Source: Alcanivorax profundi
Lineage (GTDB): Bacteria > Pseudomonadota > Gammaproteobacteria > Pseudomonadales > Alcanivoracaceae
Direction: 5' to 3'
Length of the DNA: 64,000 nt
NCBI RefSeq assembly: GCF_003597125.1
Contig: NZ_QYYA01000006.1
Location: 37,102 to 101,101, forward strand
Shown here: positions 47,410-56,584 of the stretch, in pieces
How positions within the stretch are numbered: position 1 is the first letter of the stretch
Layout: each line of letters opens with the position of its first letter
Program-made: the position numbers and the translations under genes
Notes under the pieces: generated by a model
Databases searched by the model: none
Told to the model about the DNA's origin: nothing
What the model saw: only the letters and a program-made list of their open reading frames with translations

Positions 47410-49206
47410 TTAGTGAGCGTGAGCTTCACCGGCACCGCGCGGGATACGGATATCCTCAACGATGTGCTGAATGTGCTCCGGCGGCGGTGCAGTGACACGG
47501 GACACCGCGAAGGCGACCGCGAAGTTCAGCACCATCCCCAGAGTACCGATCCCTTCCGGAGACACGCCCAGCCACCAATGCTCGGCCGTATTCAGATCTG
47601 GCGACACAAACTTGAAGTAAACGATGTAGCAGAAGGTGAACGTCAGACCCACCAGCATGCCGGCAATCGCCCCTTCCTTGTTCATCCGCTTGTAGAAGAT
47701 GCCCATCAGAATCACCGGGAAGAAGCTTGCGGCTGCAAGGCCGAAGGCGAACGCCACCACCTGTGCCACAAACCCGGGCGGATTGATCCCGAAGTAACCG
47801 GCAATACAGATCGCTACCACCGCAGCACCGCGTGCCGCCAGCAGCTCCTGCTTCTCGGTAATATCCGGCTTGATCGTCTTCTTCAGCAAGTCATGGGAAA
47901 TCGCACTGGAAATCACCAGCAGTAGACCGGCGGCTGTAGACAAGGCCGCGGCCACCCCACCGGCAGCCACCAGGGCAATTACCCAGGCAGGCAGATTCCC
48001 GATCTCCGGGTTGGCCAGTACGATGATATCGCGATCGATATACACCTCGGAGGCGTTGTCGGTCGGCGCATTGGTGACCACACGCTCGCCCTGGTTGCCC
48101 TTGGCTTCGTCACGGCTGCCGGCAAAGTTCGGCTTGCCGTCAAACGGCGCACCGGCACGCATCTGCACGGCACCATCACCATTCTTGTCCACCCAGCCAA
48201 TCAAACCGGAATTTTCCCAGTTGTAGAACCAGTCGGGCAGCTCGGTGTACTGGGTTTCGTTAACGGTATCAATCAGATTGAGGCGGGCAAAAGCACCCAC
48301 CGCCGGGGCAGAGGTGTACAGCAAGGCAATGAAGAACAGCGCCCAGCCGGCACTGATACGGGCATCCTTGACACGCGGCACGGTAAAGAAACGCACGATT
48401 ACATGGGGCAGCCCCGCGGTACCACACATCAGGGCAGCGGCAATAAAGAACACATCAATCGTGGATTTGGAGCCTTCGGTGTACTGGGTGAAGCCCAGAT
48501 CCGTCACCACCTGATCCAGCTTCTGCAGCAGGTATACGCCGGAATCATTGCCGGCGGCATCCAGCACCGTGGCACCGAAGCCGGTCTGCGGGAACACATG
48601 CCCGGTCATCATGATGGACAGGAAGACCGCCGGTACCAGGAAGGCAAAAATCAGCACGCAGTACTGCGCCACCTGAGTATAGGTAATCCCCTTCATGCCA
48701 CCCAACACGGCGTAGAAGAACACGATGGCCATGCCAATGACGACACCCACATTCACGTCCACTTCCAGGAAGCGGGCAAACACGATACCGGTACCGCGCA
48801 TCTGCCCGGCCACATAGGTGAACGACACAAAGATCACACAGATCACCGCCACGGTTCGCGCCACATTGGAGTAGTAACGGTCACCGATAAAATCCGGCAC
48901 GGTAAACTTGCCGAACTTGCGCAAGTAAGGCGCCAGCAGCATGGCCAGCAACACATAACCACCGGTCCACCCCATCAGGTAGACCGACGCATCGTAGCCG
49001 GCATAGGCGATGATCCCTGCCATGGAAATAAAGGAGGCGGCAGACATCCAGTCAGCCGCAGTGGCGGCGCCGTTGGCGACAGGCGACACCCCGCCACCCG
49101 CGACATAAAAATCCTTGGTTGAACCGGCTCGCGACCAGATGGCGATGCCGATATAGAGGGCGAAAGAACCGCCCACAAACAAATAGGTAAGCGTTTGAAT
49201 ATCCAT
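47410..49206 (-). CDS. Na+/solute symporter, large subunit (VC_2705/ActP-like)
   Basis: This is a 598-residue sodium:solute symporter family protein of about 13 membrane segments. It starts YIGIAIWSRAGSTKDFYVAGGG and has AADWMSAASFISMAGIIAY and GTAGLPHVIVRFFTV. A hydrophilic insertion of roughly 100 residues near residues 320-410 distinguishes the VC_2705 subfamily from ActP. It is paired with a DUF4212 small subunit 13 bp upstream. Acetate or a related short acid is a likely substrate, based on homology and on the CrbS/CrbR pair nearby. Confidence 0.92.
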   Translation of the reverse strand: MDIQTLTYLFVGGSFALYIGIAIWSRAGSTKDFYVAGGGVSPVANGAATAADWMSAASFISMAGIIAYAGYDASVYLMGWTGGYVLLAMLLAPYLRKFGKFTVPDFIGDRYYSNVARTVAVICVIFVSFTYVAGQMRGTGIVFARFLEVDVNVGVVIGMAIVFFYAVLGGMKGITYTQVAQYCVLIFAFLVPAVFLSIMMTGHVFPQTGFGATVLDAAGNDSGVYLLQKLDQVVTDLGFTQYTEGSKSTIDVFFIAAALMCGTAGLPHVIVRFFTVPRVKDARISAGWALFFIALLYTSAPAVGAFARLNLIDTVNETQYTELPDWFYNWENSGLIGWVDKNGDGAVQMRAGAPFDGKPNFAGSRDEAKGNQGERVVTNAPTDNASEVYIDRDIIVLANPEIGNLPAWVIALVAAGGVAAALSTAAGLLLVISSAISHDLLKKTIKPDITEKQELLAARGAAVVAICIAGYFGINPPGFVAQVVAFAFGLAAASFFPVILMGIFYKRMNKEGAIAGMLVGLTFTFCYIVYFKFVSPDLNTAEHWWLGVSPEGIGTLGMVLNFAVAFAVSRVTAPPPEHIQHIVEDIRIPRGAGEAHAH

Positions 49207-49219
49207 CGGGCAGCCTCAC

Positions 49220-49477
49220 TCAGTCTTCATGGACGTCGAATTTGCGATCCAGTTTGTTCATCGAATGCGCGTACATGATGATCAGCACCAGGAACACATA
49301 GATAGCTCCCTGTTGTGCAAACCAGAATCCCAGTTTGAAACCGAACATCTGAATCTGATTGAGTTCGTCCACCAGCAGGATGCCGCAGCCATAGGAGACA
49401 GCGAACCAGATAGCCAGGTAGGTCAGAATCAATCGCAGGTTGGCGGCCCAATAGGCGCGGGCATTTTCTTCTTTCAT
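49220..49477 (-). CDS. DUF4212 small subunit of sodium/solute symporter
   Basis: This is an 85-residue protein with two membrane helices. AYWAANLRLILTYLAIWF, then GFKLGFWFAQQGAIYVFLVL, then NKLDRKFDV are the family hallmarks of the small partner of VC_2705-type symporters. The chosen start (MKEENARAYW) at 49477 has AGGGA upstream; the frame is open to 49540. The gene directly precedes its large subunit. Confidence 0.92.
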   Translation of the reverse strand: MKEENARAYWAANLRLILTYLAIWFAVSYGCGILLVDELNQIQMFGFKLGFWFAQQGAIYVFLVLIIMYAHSMNKLDRKFDVHED

Positions 49478-49694
49478 TACTCGTCCCTCTGCGTCCTCGT
49501 TACAAGTGGCCTTCTCCTGTGAAGAGCCGGCATATACCAAGACTAGCCAAAGGGCCGACGGCGCACAGTATGACTTTAGTCGAACCCGCAGCCGGCGTTA
49601 CGAACGTGCAAACCTGCGCAAAGCGTCATTTTTTCGTACAATGCGCCCTTGTGGTCAGGAAAGACCTAATGCGAACAACAAAAACGGACACTCC

Positions 49695-50711
49695 ATGAAA
49701 ACAGCGCGATGGCTCATCGGCGCACTGTTGCTGCTGGCAATCTTGATGATTGCAGCACTTCAGCTCTCTCCCTCGCTGGGACACTGGCCCGTCGCCAACC
49801 CCCCCCAGGGCCATGAAAAGGTTTCAATCACCTATCTTGGCACAAGCACCATTCTGATTAGCGATGGCCGCAATCACCTCCTGACAGACGGATACTTCAC
49901 CCGCGTTGGCATTGCGCAACTGTTTGGACGAATCGAACCCGATAAAGATCGTATTCAGGCGGCACTGGAGAAAGCGGGGATCACAACACTGGACGCCATC
50001 CCGGTGCTGCACTCTCATTTTGATCACGCCATGGACAGCGGATTGGTCGCACAACTGACCGGCGCACAGCTGCTGGGGTCGGATTCAACGGCCATGGTCG
50101 GTAGAGGAAGCGGCCTCAAGGAAGAGCGCATCACTACCGTGAAGCCTCACCACCCATATCGTTTTGGTGACTTTACGGTCTATTTTATTCCCGCCAGCCA
50201 TGTGCCCTTGCCCCGGGTGATCGAACAGTGGACAGGCAAGGGCGCCATCACTGAACCGGTAAGACCGCCGGCATATCTGGGGGCATGGGAAGAAGGCCGT
50301 TGCTATGGGTTGGTCATCACCCATCCCGGCGGCTCCGTACTTATTCAGGGAAGCGCAGGGATGCAGCCCGGTGAACTTGACGGTTACCAGGCAGACTATG
50401 CCCTACTCGCAAGCGCCAGTTTGGGTAAGCAAAGTGAATATTATCAGCAACGGTTCTATGAGCAGACTGTCGGGGCCGTAGGGGCGCACACGATTATTCC
50501 AGTGCATTGGGATAATTTTTTTACTGAGCTCACCGAAGACGTCAAGCCACTGCCCTGGCTGCTGGATAATCTGGACGAATCCTTTAAGGCCATGGCCGAC
50601 CGACACGATGGCGACTTTGTTGTTCTCAGGCCTTTTCAGTCGTTGGCTCTGCGCGCCCCTGCAACTCCACTGCCTGCCGTAGATAAGGCAGCATCGCCTC
50701 GGGTTGATTGA
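49695..50711 (+). CDS. membrane-anchored MBL-fold metallohydrolase
   Basis: This is a 338-residue protein. An N-terminal membrane segment (about 7-24) acts as signal anchor. Then the metallo-beta-lactamase fold appears with metal motif HSHFDHA near residue 106, an ASHVPLP segment, and a last His in IIPVHWDNF. It belongs with the UlaG/NAPE-PLD-like branch of simple hydrolases; the substrate is unknown. The last 29 codons overlap the 3' end of dusC on the other strand. Confidence 0.85.
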   Translation: MKTARWLIGALLLLAILMIAALQLSPSLGHWPVANPPQGHEKVSITYLGTSTILISDGRNHLLTDGYFTRVGIAQLFGRIEPDKDRIQAALEKAGITTLDAIPVLHSHFDHAMDSGLVAQLTGAQLLGSDSTAMVGRGSGLKEERITTVKPHHPYRFGDFTVYFIPASHVPLPRVIEQWTGKGAITEPVRPPAYLGAWEEGRCYGLVITHPGGSVLIQGSAGMQPGELDGYQADYALLASASLGKQSEYYQQRFYEQTVGAVGAHTIIPVHWDNFFTELTEDVKPLPWLLDNLDESFKAMADRHDGDFVVLRPFQSLALRAPATPLPAVDKAASPRVD

Positions 50712-51594
50712 CGCGCTTAACCTGCTCCAACAACGCCCCGGCCTGGGGCCAACGGCGACGCAGATAGCTGAGCCATTGCTTGACCCTGCCAGCGACCTGG
50801 GCATCTGTACCGGAACCGATGACATCGCCCACGAACTGCTCTAGCACCGGCACGATATCCTGCCATTCACAGGCTTGCCCTGTTCGCAAGGCGCGCACCA
50901 GCCAGGGATTCGCCACCGCACCTCGCCCCAGCATCAAATCAGCGCAACCACTTTCTCGCTGGCAACGCCGTGCATCCTCTACCGTCCAGATTTCTCCGTT
51001 GGCAATCACCGGGATAGACACCGTCTCGCGAATGGCGCCAATCCGATCCCACCAGGCAGGAGGCCGGTATCCCTGACGTTTGGTGCGACCATGCACTGTC
51101 AGCCAGGCGGCTCCGGCCTCCTGCACCGCCATGGCATTGTCCAATGCCAAGGCATCATCCTGGTTACCCAGCCGCATCTTTACCGACACCGTTACCTGCG
51201 CGGGTACCGCTCGTCGAACCGCTGCCGTGACAGCGTGCACCAGCTCCGGCTCGTCCAGTAGTACCGCGCCCCCCCGGTGACGATTCACGGTCTTTGCCGG
51301 GCAGCCAAAATTCAGATCAATGGCGGGCGCCCCCAAGGTGACCGCGCGCATCGCATTGTCTGCCATGCACGATGGATCTGACCCCAGTAGCTGAAGATGC
51401 ACCGGTATTCCCGCACGGGTACGTGCGCCGTTCTTGAGTTCCGGGCACCAGCGATAGAAGACACGGGGCGGCAGTAGCTGGCCGCTCACGCGGACAAACT
51501 CGCTCACACACCAGTCAAAGTCACCCACATCGGTCAGCGCCTGACGAACCCAGAAATCCGCCAGACCTTCCATAGGGGCCAGAATAAGTTTCAT
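50626..51594 (-). CDS. dusC: tRNA-dihydrouridine(16) synthase DusC
   Basis: This is a 322-residue protein. LILAPMEGLADFWVRQAL, CVSEFVRVSGQLLP, the FMN site NFGCPAKTVNRHRGGAVLL with catalytic Cys, and VHGRTKRQGY, VIANGEIW and LMLGRGAVANPWL are present. The pattern APMEGL and CPELKNGARTRAG fits DusC (U16 of tRNA) rather than DusA or DusB. The start could be ATG 51594 or ATG 51603. It overlaps the end of the MBL gene by 86 bp. Confidence 0.94.
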   Translation of the reverse strand: MKLILAPMEGLADFWVRQALTDVGDFDWCVSEFVRVSGQLLPPRVFYRWCPELKNGARTRAGIPVHLQLLGSDPSCMADNAMRAVTLGAPAIDLNFGCPAKTVNRHRGGAVLLDEPELVHAVTAAVRRAVPAQVTVSVKMRLGNQDDALALDNAMAVQEAGAAWLTVHGRTKRQGYRPPAWWDRIGAIRETVSIPVIANGEIWTVEDARRCQRESGCADLMLGRGAVANPWLVRALRTGQACEWQDIVPVLEQFVGDVIGSGTDAQVAGRVKQWLSYLRRRWPQAGALLEQVKRVNQPEAMLPYLRQAVELQGRAEPTTEKA

Positions 51595-51946
51595 GGGGCG
51601 CATTCTAGCGGCATTGACCATTACTCAGCCACGAAAACGGAGATGACAGCTTTCCTGCAACTTGCAATCATCGGTCGCTTTTGCAACGGTGTATCGCAAC
51701 GCACATAAAACATGGAAATTTTATGGCTGCCGCGGGACCGGGTTTCAATACAGAGGGAACGCAAACCGTTTTAGCATGCCGACAGGGCTTTTCCTTCGGC
51801 TTCCTGCCTCACCGGAGTGGTGATCGACACGCGCCACCCGCCCCCGTCATCGGGTCCCGCCCGCCCCTTTTGGCATCCTTTTCAACATGATTTTGGCACC
51901 CTTTTAGGTTCCGCCCTGATTTGAATACCACCCAAGGGAGAGACGA
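51595..51946. promoter_or_regulatory. upstream region of the porin gene, with a 15-bp direct repeat
   Basis: TTTTGGCATCCTTTT (51868-51882) recurs as TTTTGGCACCCTTTT (51891-51905), 23 bp apart, 42-79 bp before the porin start. Two copies two helix turns apart suggest a regulator binding site or a duplicated promoter element. The rest of the 350 bp shows no gene. Confidence 0.5.
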
Positions 51947-53005
51947 ATGAAACAGACACGCATGCTACCCCTGTCATCGGCACTGCTGGCCGGTCTTGCT
52001 GCCTTGCCCGCCCACGCCGAACTGGAAGTAACCCCCTATGGCTCACTGCGGATCCAGTCCGAAGCGGTCTCCGTCGATGAGGCGCAACCCGGTGAGGACG
52101 ATTCCTATAGCGGGCTGCGAGATGCCTACTCCCGCCTGGGGGTAACCGCCAACTACAACGATATCGACAACCTGAAAATTTCGGCCACCGTGGAATTCCC
52201 CATCAATTCCGCTCGACTACGGGCAGAGGATCCGACCTTTTTCCAGGAAAGCTACAAAGGAAACAACAAGCCGCGCGTCGCCGATATCACCGCCACTCAC
52301 GACAGCTTCGGTAGCCTGCGGGTGGGCACACAATGGCTTACCTACTACAACAATGTCGCTTACCCACTGGACTTCTTTAGTTCGTTTTATTCGGGTTATG
52401 CCACCCAATCCACCTTCCGTCGCGATGCGGTGACTTACCAGACCCCGAGCATGGGCGGTTTTACCGCCACCGTCTCCGGGGTGGATCTCACCGATCAGCA
52501 AGGCACCAGCTTTCTGGACACCCTGCAGTACGCGCTCGGCTACGCGGTGAATGACTGGAGTGTTGGGCTGGGCTATCAGGACAGCGAGCAGGACTCCGCC
52601 AAACACGCTGACCAAATGGGGATTTCTGCCGCCTGGTCTCCGGGTAACTGGCGTTTTGCCGCCAAGGTAGAGCAACTTCTTACCAATGATGACACGGTTC
52701 AGGATGACGACCCGGTGACCTATAACCTGCTCGGCTCTTACAGCTGGGACAAATACACACTGCGGGCCATGATTGCCCACGGCGAAGAGTCTGATGAAGC
52801 CGACGCATTCTTTCAGGGGGATTCGGCCCAGGTGGGGCTGGACTACCGGCACACCGAGAACCTGAAGTTCTTCGCCGAATATTTTTATGAAGAACTGGGC
52901 TATGCAATCTACACCCCCAACTCCGAAAGCTTCAATCCGCTGGCCGGGTACCAGGTAGAAAGTGACGGCCAGGTGTTTACCGTAGGGATGCGATTCGATT
53001 TCTGA
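51947..53005 (+). CDS. general porin, outer membrane
   Basis: This is a 352-residue protein of the 16-strand gram-negative porin family. The signal peptide ends PAHA; then LEVTPYGSLRIQSEA, a variable constriction loop, and the C-terminal VGMRFDF with terminal Phe. SLRVGTQWLTYYNNVAYPLD is the usual region leading to loop 3. The channel's specificity is not readable. GGGAGAG lies before the ATG. A GC hairpin without T-run follows the gene. Confidence 0.9.
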   Translation: MKQTRMLPLSSALLAGLAALPAHAELEVTPYGSLRIQSEAVSVDEAQPGEDDSYSGLRDAYSRLGVTANYNDIDNLKISATVEFPINSARLRAEDPTFFQESYKGNNKPRVADITATHDSFGSLRVGTQWLTYYNNVAYPLDFFSSFYSGYATQSTFRRDAVTYQTPSMGGFTATVSGVDLTDQQGTSFLDTLQYALGYAVNDWSVGLGYQDSEQDSAKHADQMGISAAWSPGNWRFAAKVEQLLTNDDTVQDDDPVTYNLLGSYSWDKYTLRAMIAHGEESDEADAFFQGDSAQVGLDYRHTENLKFFAEYFYEELGYAIYTPNSESFNPLAGYQVESDGQVFTVGMRFDF

Positions 53006-53034
53006 ACCTGACAGTGAAAGAAGGCAGCGTGAGA

Positions 53035-53054
53035 GGCGGGGCAAGAGCCCCGCC
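53035..53054 (+). terminator. hairpin after porin gene
   Basis: An 8-bp stem GGCGGGGC / GCCCCGCC with loop AAGA lies 30 bp past the stop. No T-run follows. Confidence 0.45.
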
Positions 53055-53456
53055 GGCGCCGCAGGCATAACGCCATAGCTTAGGAGATCAAAGGAAGAAA
53101 CTGCCTGCGAATTCCGGCGGGTCCATCACTATAAGCAGGGCATCCTGTGACCAGGAACCCCTTTTATTAGAATCATTTGGAATCAAACAAAACCTTCGAC
53201 AAAACATCGAAAAACCCTCTTTATATCAATGCATTACCGCAAAATAAGCCCCCTTTCAAACAGCCTGAACCTATAGCCAAAACAGATCAAACCGCACCAA
53301 AGGCCCATTCCCTGCTCTCCCAAGACTCATTCCCCTTGCGGATGCCCAGCGTCAGGCGCACGCGGCAATCCGCCCGCCCCTGACGATTGATTCACCTGCC
53401 CGGCTGCATTACTGTTGCCGCCGTAAATGCCCGCTTACGATCCACCGGAGAGACGC
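53055..53456. other. gene-free stretch before xseB
   Basis: About 400 bp without a gene. Bases 53150-53290 are notably A/T rich for this genome. The promoter of xseB-ispA-dxs probably lies in the right half; I see no strong match, tRNA or repeat. Confidence 0.35.
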
Positions 53457-53699
53457 ATGGCCAAAAACACCCCCCCGGCACTGGAAACCGCCCTGGATAA
53501 CCTGGAAACCCTGGTGGAACGTATGGAGTCCGGTGATCTGACCCTCGAAGAGTCCCTCAAGGCCTTCGAAGAAGGGGTGCGGCTGTCCAGAGAGTGCCAG
53601 CAGGCTTTGCAGCAGGCAGAACAGAAAGTTCGCATTCTGCTGGAACAATCGACCGAAGCCGAACCTACCCCGTTTAGCGGCGGCAGTGATGAGCAGTGA
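53457..53699 (+). CDS. xseB: exodeoxyribonuclease VII small subunit
   Basis: This is an 80-residue protein. LETALDNLETLVERMESGDLTLEESLKAFEEGVRLSRECQQALQ covers the XseB helical pair, given here in outline: NLETLVERMESGDL and SLKAFEEGV are the diagnostic segments. It binds XseA to form the nuclease that degrades single-stranded DNA from both ends. ATG 53457 follows GAGAGA. It overlaps ispA by 11 bp, as in most gammaproteobacteria. Confidence 0.95.
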   Translation: MAKNTPPALETALDNLETLVERMESGDLTLEESLKAFEEGVRLSRECQQALQQAEQKVRILLEQSTEAEPTPFSGGSDEQ

Positions 53700-54585
53700 A
53701 CTGACCGCCCTGGACGGGCTTCGCCAGACCAGCCTGATTCGCCTTGAGCAAACGCTGGATGTGTTTCTCCCTGCCATCAGCGCGGCGTCACGCCTGAGTG
53801 AAGCCATGCGCTACGCCGCGCTGGGCGGCGGCAAGCGCATTCGCCCCTTGCTAGTCTACGGCGCCACCGCTCTGGCGGGCGGCACCCCGGAACAAGCCGA
53901 CACACCTGCCGCGGCAGTCGAACTGATTCACGCCTACTCTTTGGTCCATGATGATCTGCCCGCCATGGACGACGATGACCTGCGCCGGGGGCAACCCACC
54001 TGCCACAAAGCCTACGACGAGGCCACCGCCATCCTCGCTGGAGACACCCTGCATACCAAAGCCTTTGAATTGCTGGCCACCCGTGGGGATTACCGCAGCG
54101 ATACGCGTATCGCCATGATCCGACACCTGTGTCAGGCCGCGGGGGTTGATGGTATGGCTGCCGGCCAGATGCAGGACATGTTGGCGCAGGGACAACAACA
54201 GACGCTGGCGGCACTGGAGGAGATGCATTACCTCAAGACAGGGCGACTGATTACTGCCAGCCTCCAGCTGGGTTACTTCGCGGCCCAAATCGACAATATC
54301 GAGCTGCTAGACAGTCTTACCCGCTTTGGCGATGCGGTTGGGCTTGCTTTCCAGATTCAGGACGACATTCTGGATATCACCATGGCAACGGACCAGCTTG
54401 GCAAACCCGCCGGCTCTGACGAAAAGCTCGACAAAAGCACCTTCCCGTCCCTGATTGGCCTGGAGGCCAGCCGTCAGCGGGCCTCGCAACTGTGTGCCGA
54501 CGCCATCGCCACACTGGACGGCTTTGGCATTCACGCCCTGCCGCTGCAACAACTGGCACAGTACATCATCGCCCGCAATCACTGA
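53689..54585 (+). CDS. ispA: (2E,6E)-farnesyl diphosphate synthase
   Basis: This is a 298-residue trans-prenyltransferase. GGGKRIRPLLVY is near residue 48, the first Asp-rich motif is DDLPAMDDDDLRRG, and the second is QIQDDILDITM. The two residues inserted within the first motif and the bulky residues before it fit the bacterial farnesyl synthase type. It makes FPP from IPP and DMAPP for ubiquinone, undecaprenol and other isoprenoids. The start overlaps xseB. Confidence 0.96.
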   Translation: MSSELTALDGLRQTSLIRLEQTLDVFLPAISAASRLSEAMRYAALGGGKRIRPLLVYGATALAGGTPEQADTPAAAVELIHAYSLVHDDLPAMDDDDLRRGQPTCHKAYDEATAILAGDTLHTKAFELLATRGDYRSDTRIAMIRHLCQAAGVDGMAAGQMQDMLAQGQQQTLAALEEMHYLKTGRLITASLQLGYFAAQIDNIELLDSLTRFGDAVGLAFQIQDDILDITMATDQLGKPAGSDEKLDKSTFPSLIGLEASRQRASQLCADAIATLDGFGIHALPLQQLAQYIIARNH

Positions 54586-54651
54586 CGACGACCCTCCCGG
54601 CCCTGTATACTTGTCACACTTGCAGTATGCACTGACCTGGCAACCGGAATT

Positions 54652-56580
54652 ATGCCCAAAACCTTTACCCAGATACCGCTGACGCGCCCTGCCACTCCGT
54701 TGCTGGACACCCTGGCCAGCCCGGCGGATCTACGCCGCCTGCCTGCCAGTCAGCTGGAGCGCGTGGTCGATGAATTGCGTGAATATCTGCTGTATTCAGT
54801 CGGGCAGTCAGGTGGGCACTTCGGCGCCGGCCTTGGGGTGGTTGAACTGACTGTCGCGCTGCACTACCTGTACAACACACCGGACGACAGACTGGTCTGG
54901 GATGTGGGGCATCAGTGCTACCCCCACAAGATTCTGACTGGGCGCCGCGAAGGGCTCACAGCTATCCGTCAGCAGCATGGTTTGTCAGGCTTTCCCAAAC
55001 GCAGCGAGTCCGACTACGACACCTTTGGTGTAGGTCACTCCTCCACGTCCATCAGTGCGGCGCTGGGGATGGCACTGGGAGCCGAAATGGCCGGCAGTGA
55101 CCGGCGAGCCGTCGCCATCATCGGCGATGGTGCCATGACCGCAGGGCAGGCCTTCGAGGCCATGAGCCATGCGGCCCATACCCGTTCCAATCTGCTGGTG
55201 ATCCTCAACGACAACAACATGTCGATTTCCCACAACGTGGGCGGGCTGTCCAATTACTTTGCCCGTATCTGGGCCAGCAAGAGCTATATCGCGCTGCGCG
55301 AAGGGGGCAAGAAGGTGCTCTCGACCATGCCGGCGGCCTGGGATTTCATTCGCCGCACCGAAGAGAGCATGAAAAACATGGTGAGCCCGGACATGCTGTT
55401 CGAGGCCATCGGTTTCAATTACATCGGCCCTATTGACGGTCACAACCTGGACGAGCTGGTGCGTACCCTGGGCAACATGCGCACCCTGGAAGGCCCGCAG
55501 CTGCTGCATGTCTATACCACCAAGGGCAAGGGCTTTGCCCCGGCTGAAGCTGACCCGGTGGGGTACCACGCCATCAACAAGATCGAACCCAAGCCCAAGG
55601 TGCAAGTTGCCGTTCCGCCCCCCCCCAAACCCAAGCGCCCCAAATATCAGGATATTTTTGGCCAGTGGCTGTGCGACATGGCCGAACAAGACCCGCGTCT
55701 GGTGGGGATCACCCCCGCCATGTGCGAGGGCTCCGGGATGGTGGAATTCAGCCAGCGTTTTCCTGACCGCTTTCACGATGTGGCGATTTGCGAGCAGCAT
55801 GCCGTCACTGTCGCCGGCGGACTTGCCTGCGAAAACCAGAAACCGGTGGTGGCCATTTATTCCACCTTCCTGCAACGGGGCTACGATCAGCTGATTCACG
55901 ACATCGCCCTGCAGGAGCTGGATGTCACCTTCGGCCTGGACCGCGCTGGACTGGTGGGCGAGGATGGCGCCACTCACGGCGGAGTCTTTGATCTTGCCTA
56001 CTTGCGCACCGTCCCCAACATGATTGTAGCGGCGCCCTCTGACGAAAATGAATGCCGCCAGTTGCTGTACACCGCCTACCAGCATGAAGGCCCCGCGGCG
56101 GTCCGTTATCCCCGCGGCAACGGACCAGGCGTTGCGATTGAAGACAGTATGGAAGCCCTGCCCGTCGGCCAATCCCGTTCGCTAAGGGAGGGTAACCGGA
56201 TTGCGATTCTCGCCTTTGGCGCCCTGACTCCAGCCGCTCACAAAGCCGGTGAAGCCCTTGATGCCACCGTCATCGATATGCGCTGGGTCAAGCCGCTGGA
56301 TCGTGACGCCATTATCAAGGCGGCAGCCAGCCACTCCCTGCTGGTCACCGTAGAGGACCACCAACGCATGGGAGGGGCAGGCTCTGCCGTAAATGAATTG
56401 CTTCACGACGAGGGTATCGTGGTGGATGTGATGAATCTGGGCCTTCCCGATCACTTTATTCATCATGGCAAACGCGACGTACTGCTGGCCGAAGCCGGAC
56501 TGGATGCGGCAGGCATTGAGCAACAGATTCGGGCGCGCCACACGCAGCAATCCCGGTCGGTAGCCGACGCAAAACCGTAA
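54652..56580 (+). CDS. dxs: 1-deoxy-D-xylulose-5-phosphate synthase
   Basis: This is a 642-residue thiamine-diphosphate enzyme. The N-terminal half has [14 protein letters not shown] with catalytic His, and [14 protein letters not shown] as cofactor motif. The second half has [13 protein letters not shown] and [15 protein letters not shown]. It condenses pyruvate and glyceraldehyde 3-phosphate in the first step of the MEP isoprenoid pathway, directly upstream of what IspA needs. It is the last gene of xseB-ispA-dxs. Confidence 0.98.
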   Translation: MPKTFTQIPLTRPATPLLDTLASPADLRRLPASQLERVVDELREYLLYSVGQSGGHFGAGLGVVELTVALHYLYNTPDDRLVWDVGHQCYPHKILTGRREGLTAIRQQHGLSGFPKRSESDYDTFGVGHSSTSISAALGMALGAEMAGSDRRAVAIIGDGAMTAGQAFEAMSHAAHTRSNLLVILNDNNMSISHNVGGLSNYFARIWASKSYIALREGGKKVLSTMPAAWDFIRRTEESMKNMVSPDMLFEAIGFNYIGPIDGHNLDELVRTLGNMRTLEGPQLLHVYTTKGKGFAPAEADPVGYHAINKIEPKPKVQVAVPPPPKPKRPKYQDIFGQWLCDMAEQDPRLVGITPAMCEGSGMVEFSQRFPDRFHDVAICEQHAVTVAGGLACENQKPVVAIYSTFLQRGYDQLIHDIALQELDVTFGLDRAGLVGEDGATHGGVFDLAYLRTVPNMIVAAPSDENECRQLLYTAYQHEGPAAVRYPRGNGPGVAIEDSMEALPVGQSRSLREGNRIAILAFGALTPAAHKAGEALDATVIDMRWVKPLDRDAIIKAAASHSLLVTVEDHQRMGGAGSAVNELLHDEGIVVDVMNLGLPDHFIHHGKRDVLLAEAGLDAAGIEQQIRARHTQQSRSVADAKP

Positions 56581-56584
56581 CGCA

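Noticed and set aside
45603..47495. Long open frame (630 codons) antisense to the DUF294 gene
   Set aside because: It mirrors the codon pattern of the real gene, has no domain and no ribosome binding site, and runs past the true gene boundary.
51868..51910. Sigma-54 promoter (TGGCAC-N5-TTGC) before the porin
   Set aside because: TGGCAC is present, but the -12 element is missing at the required spacing.
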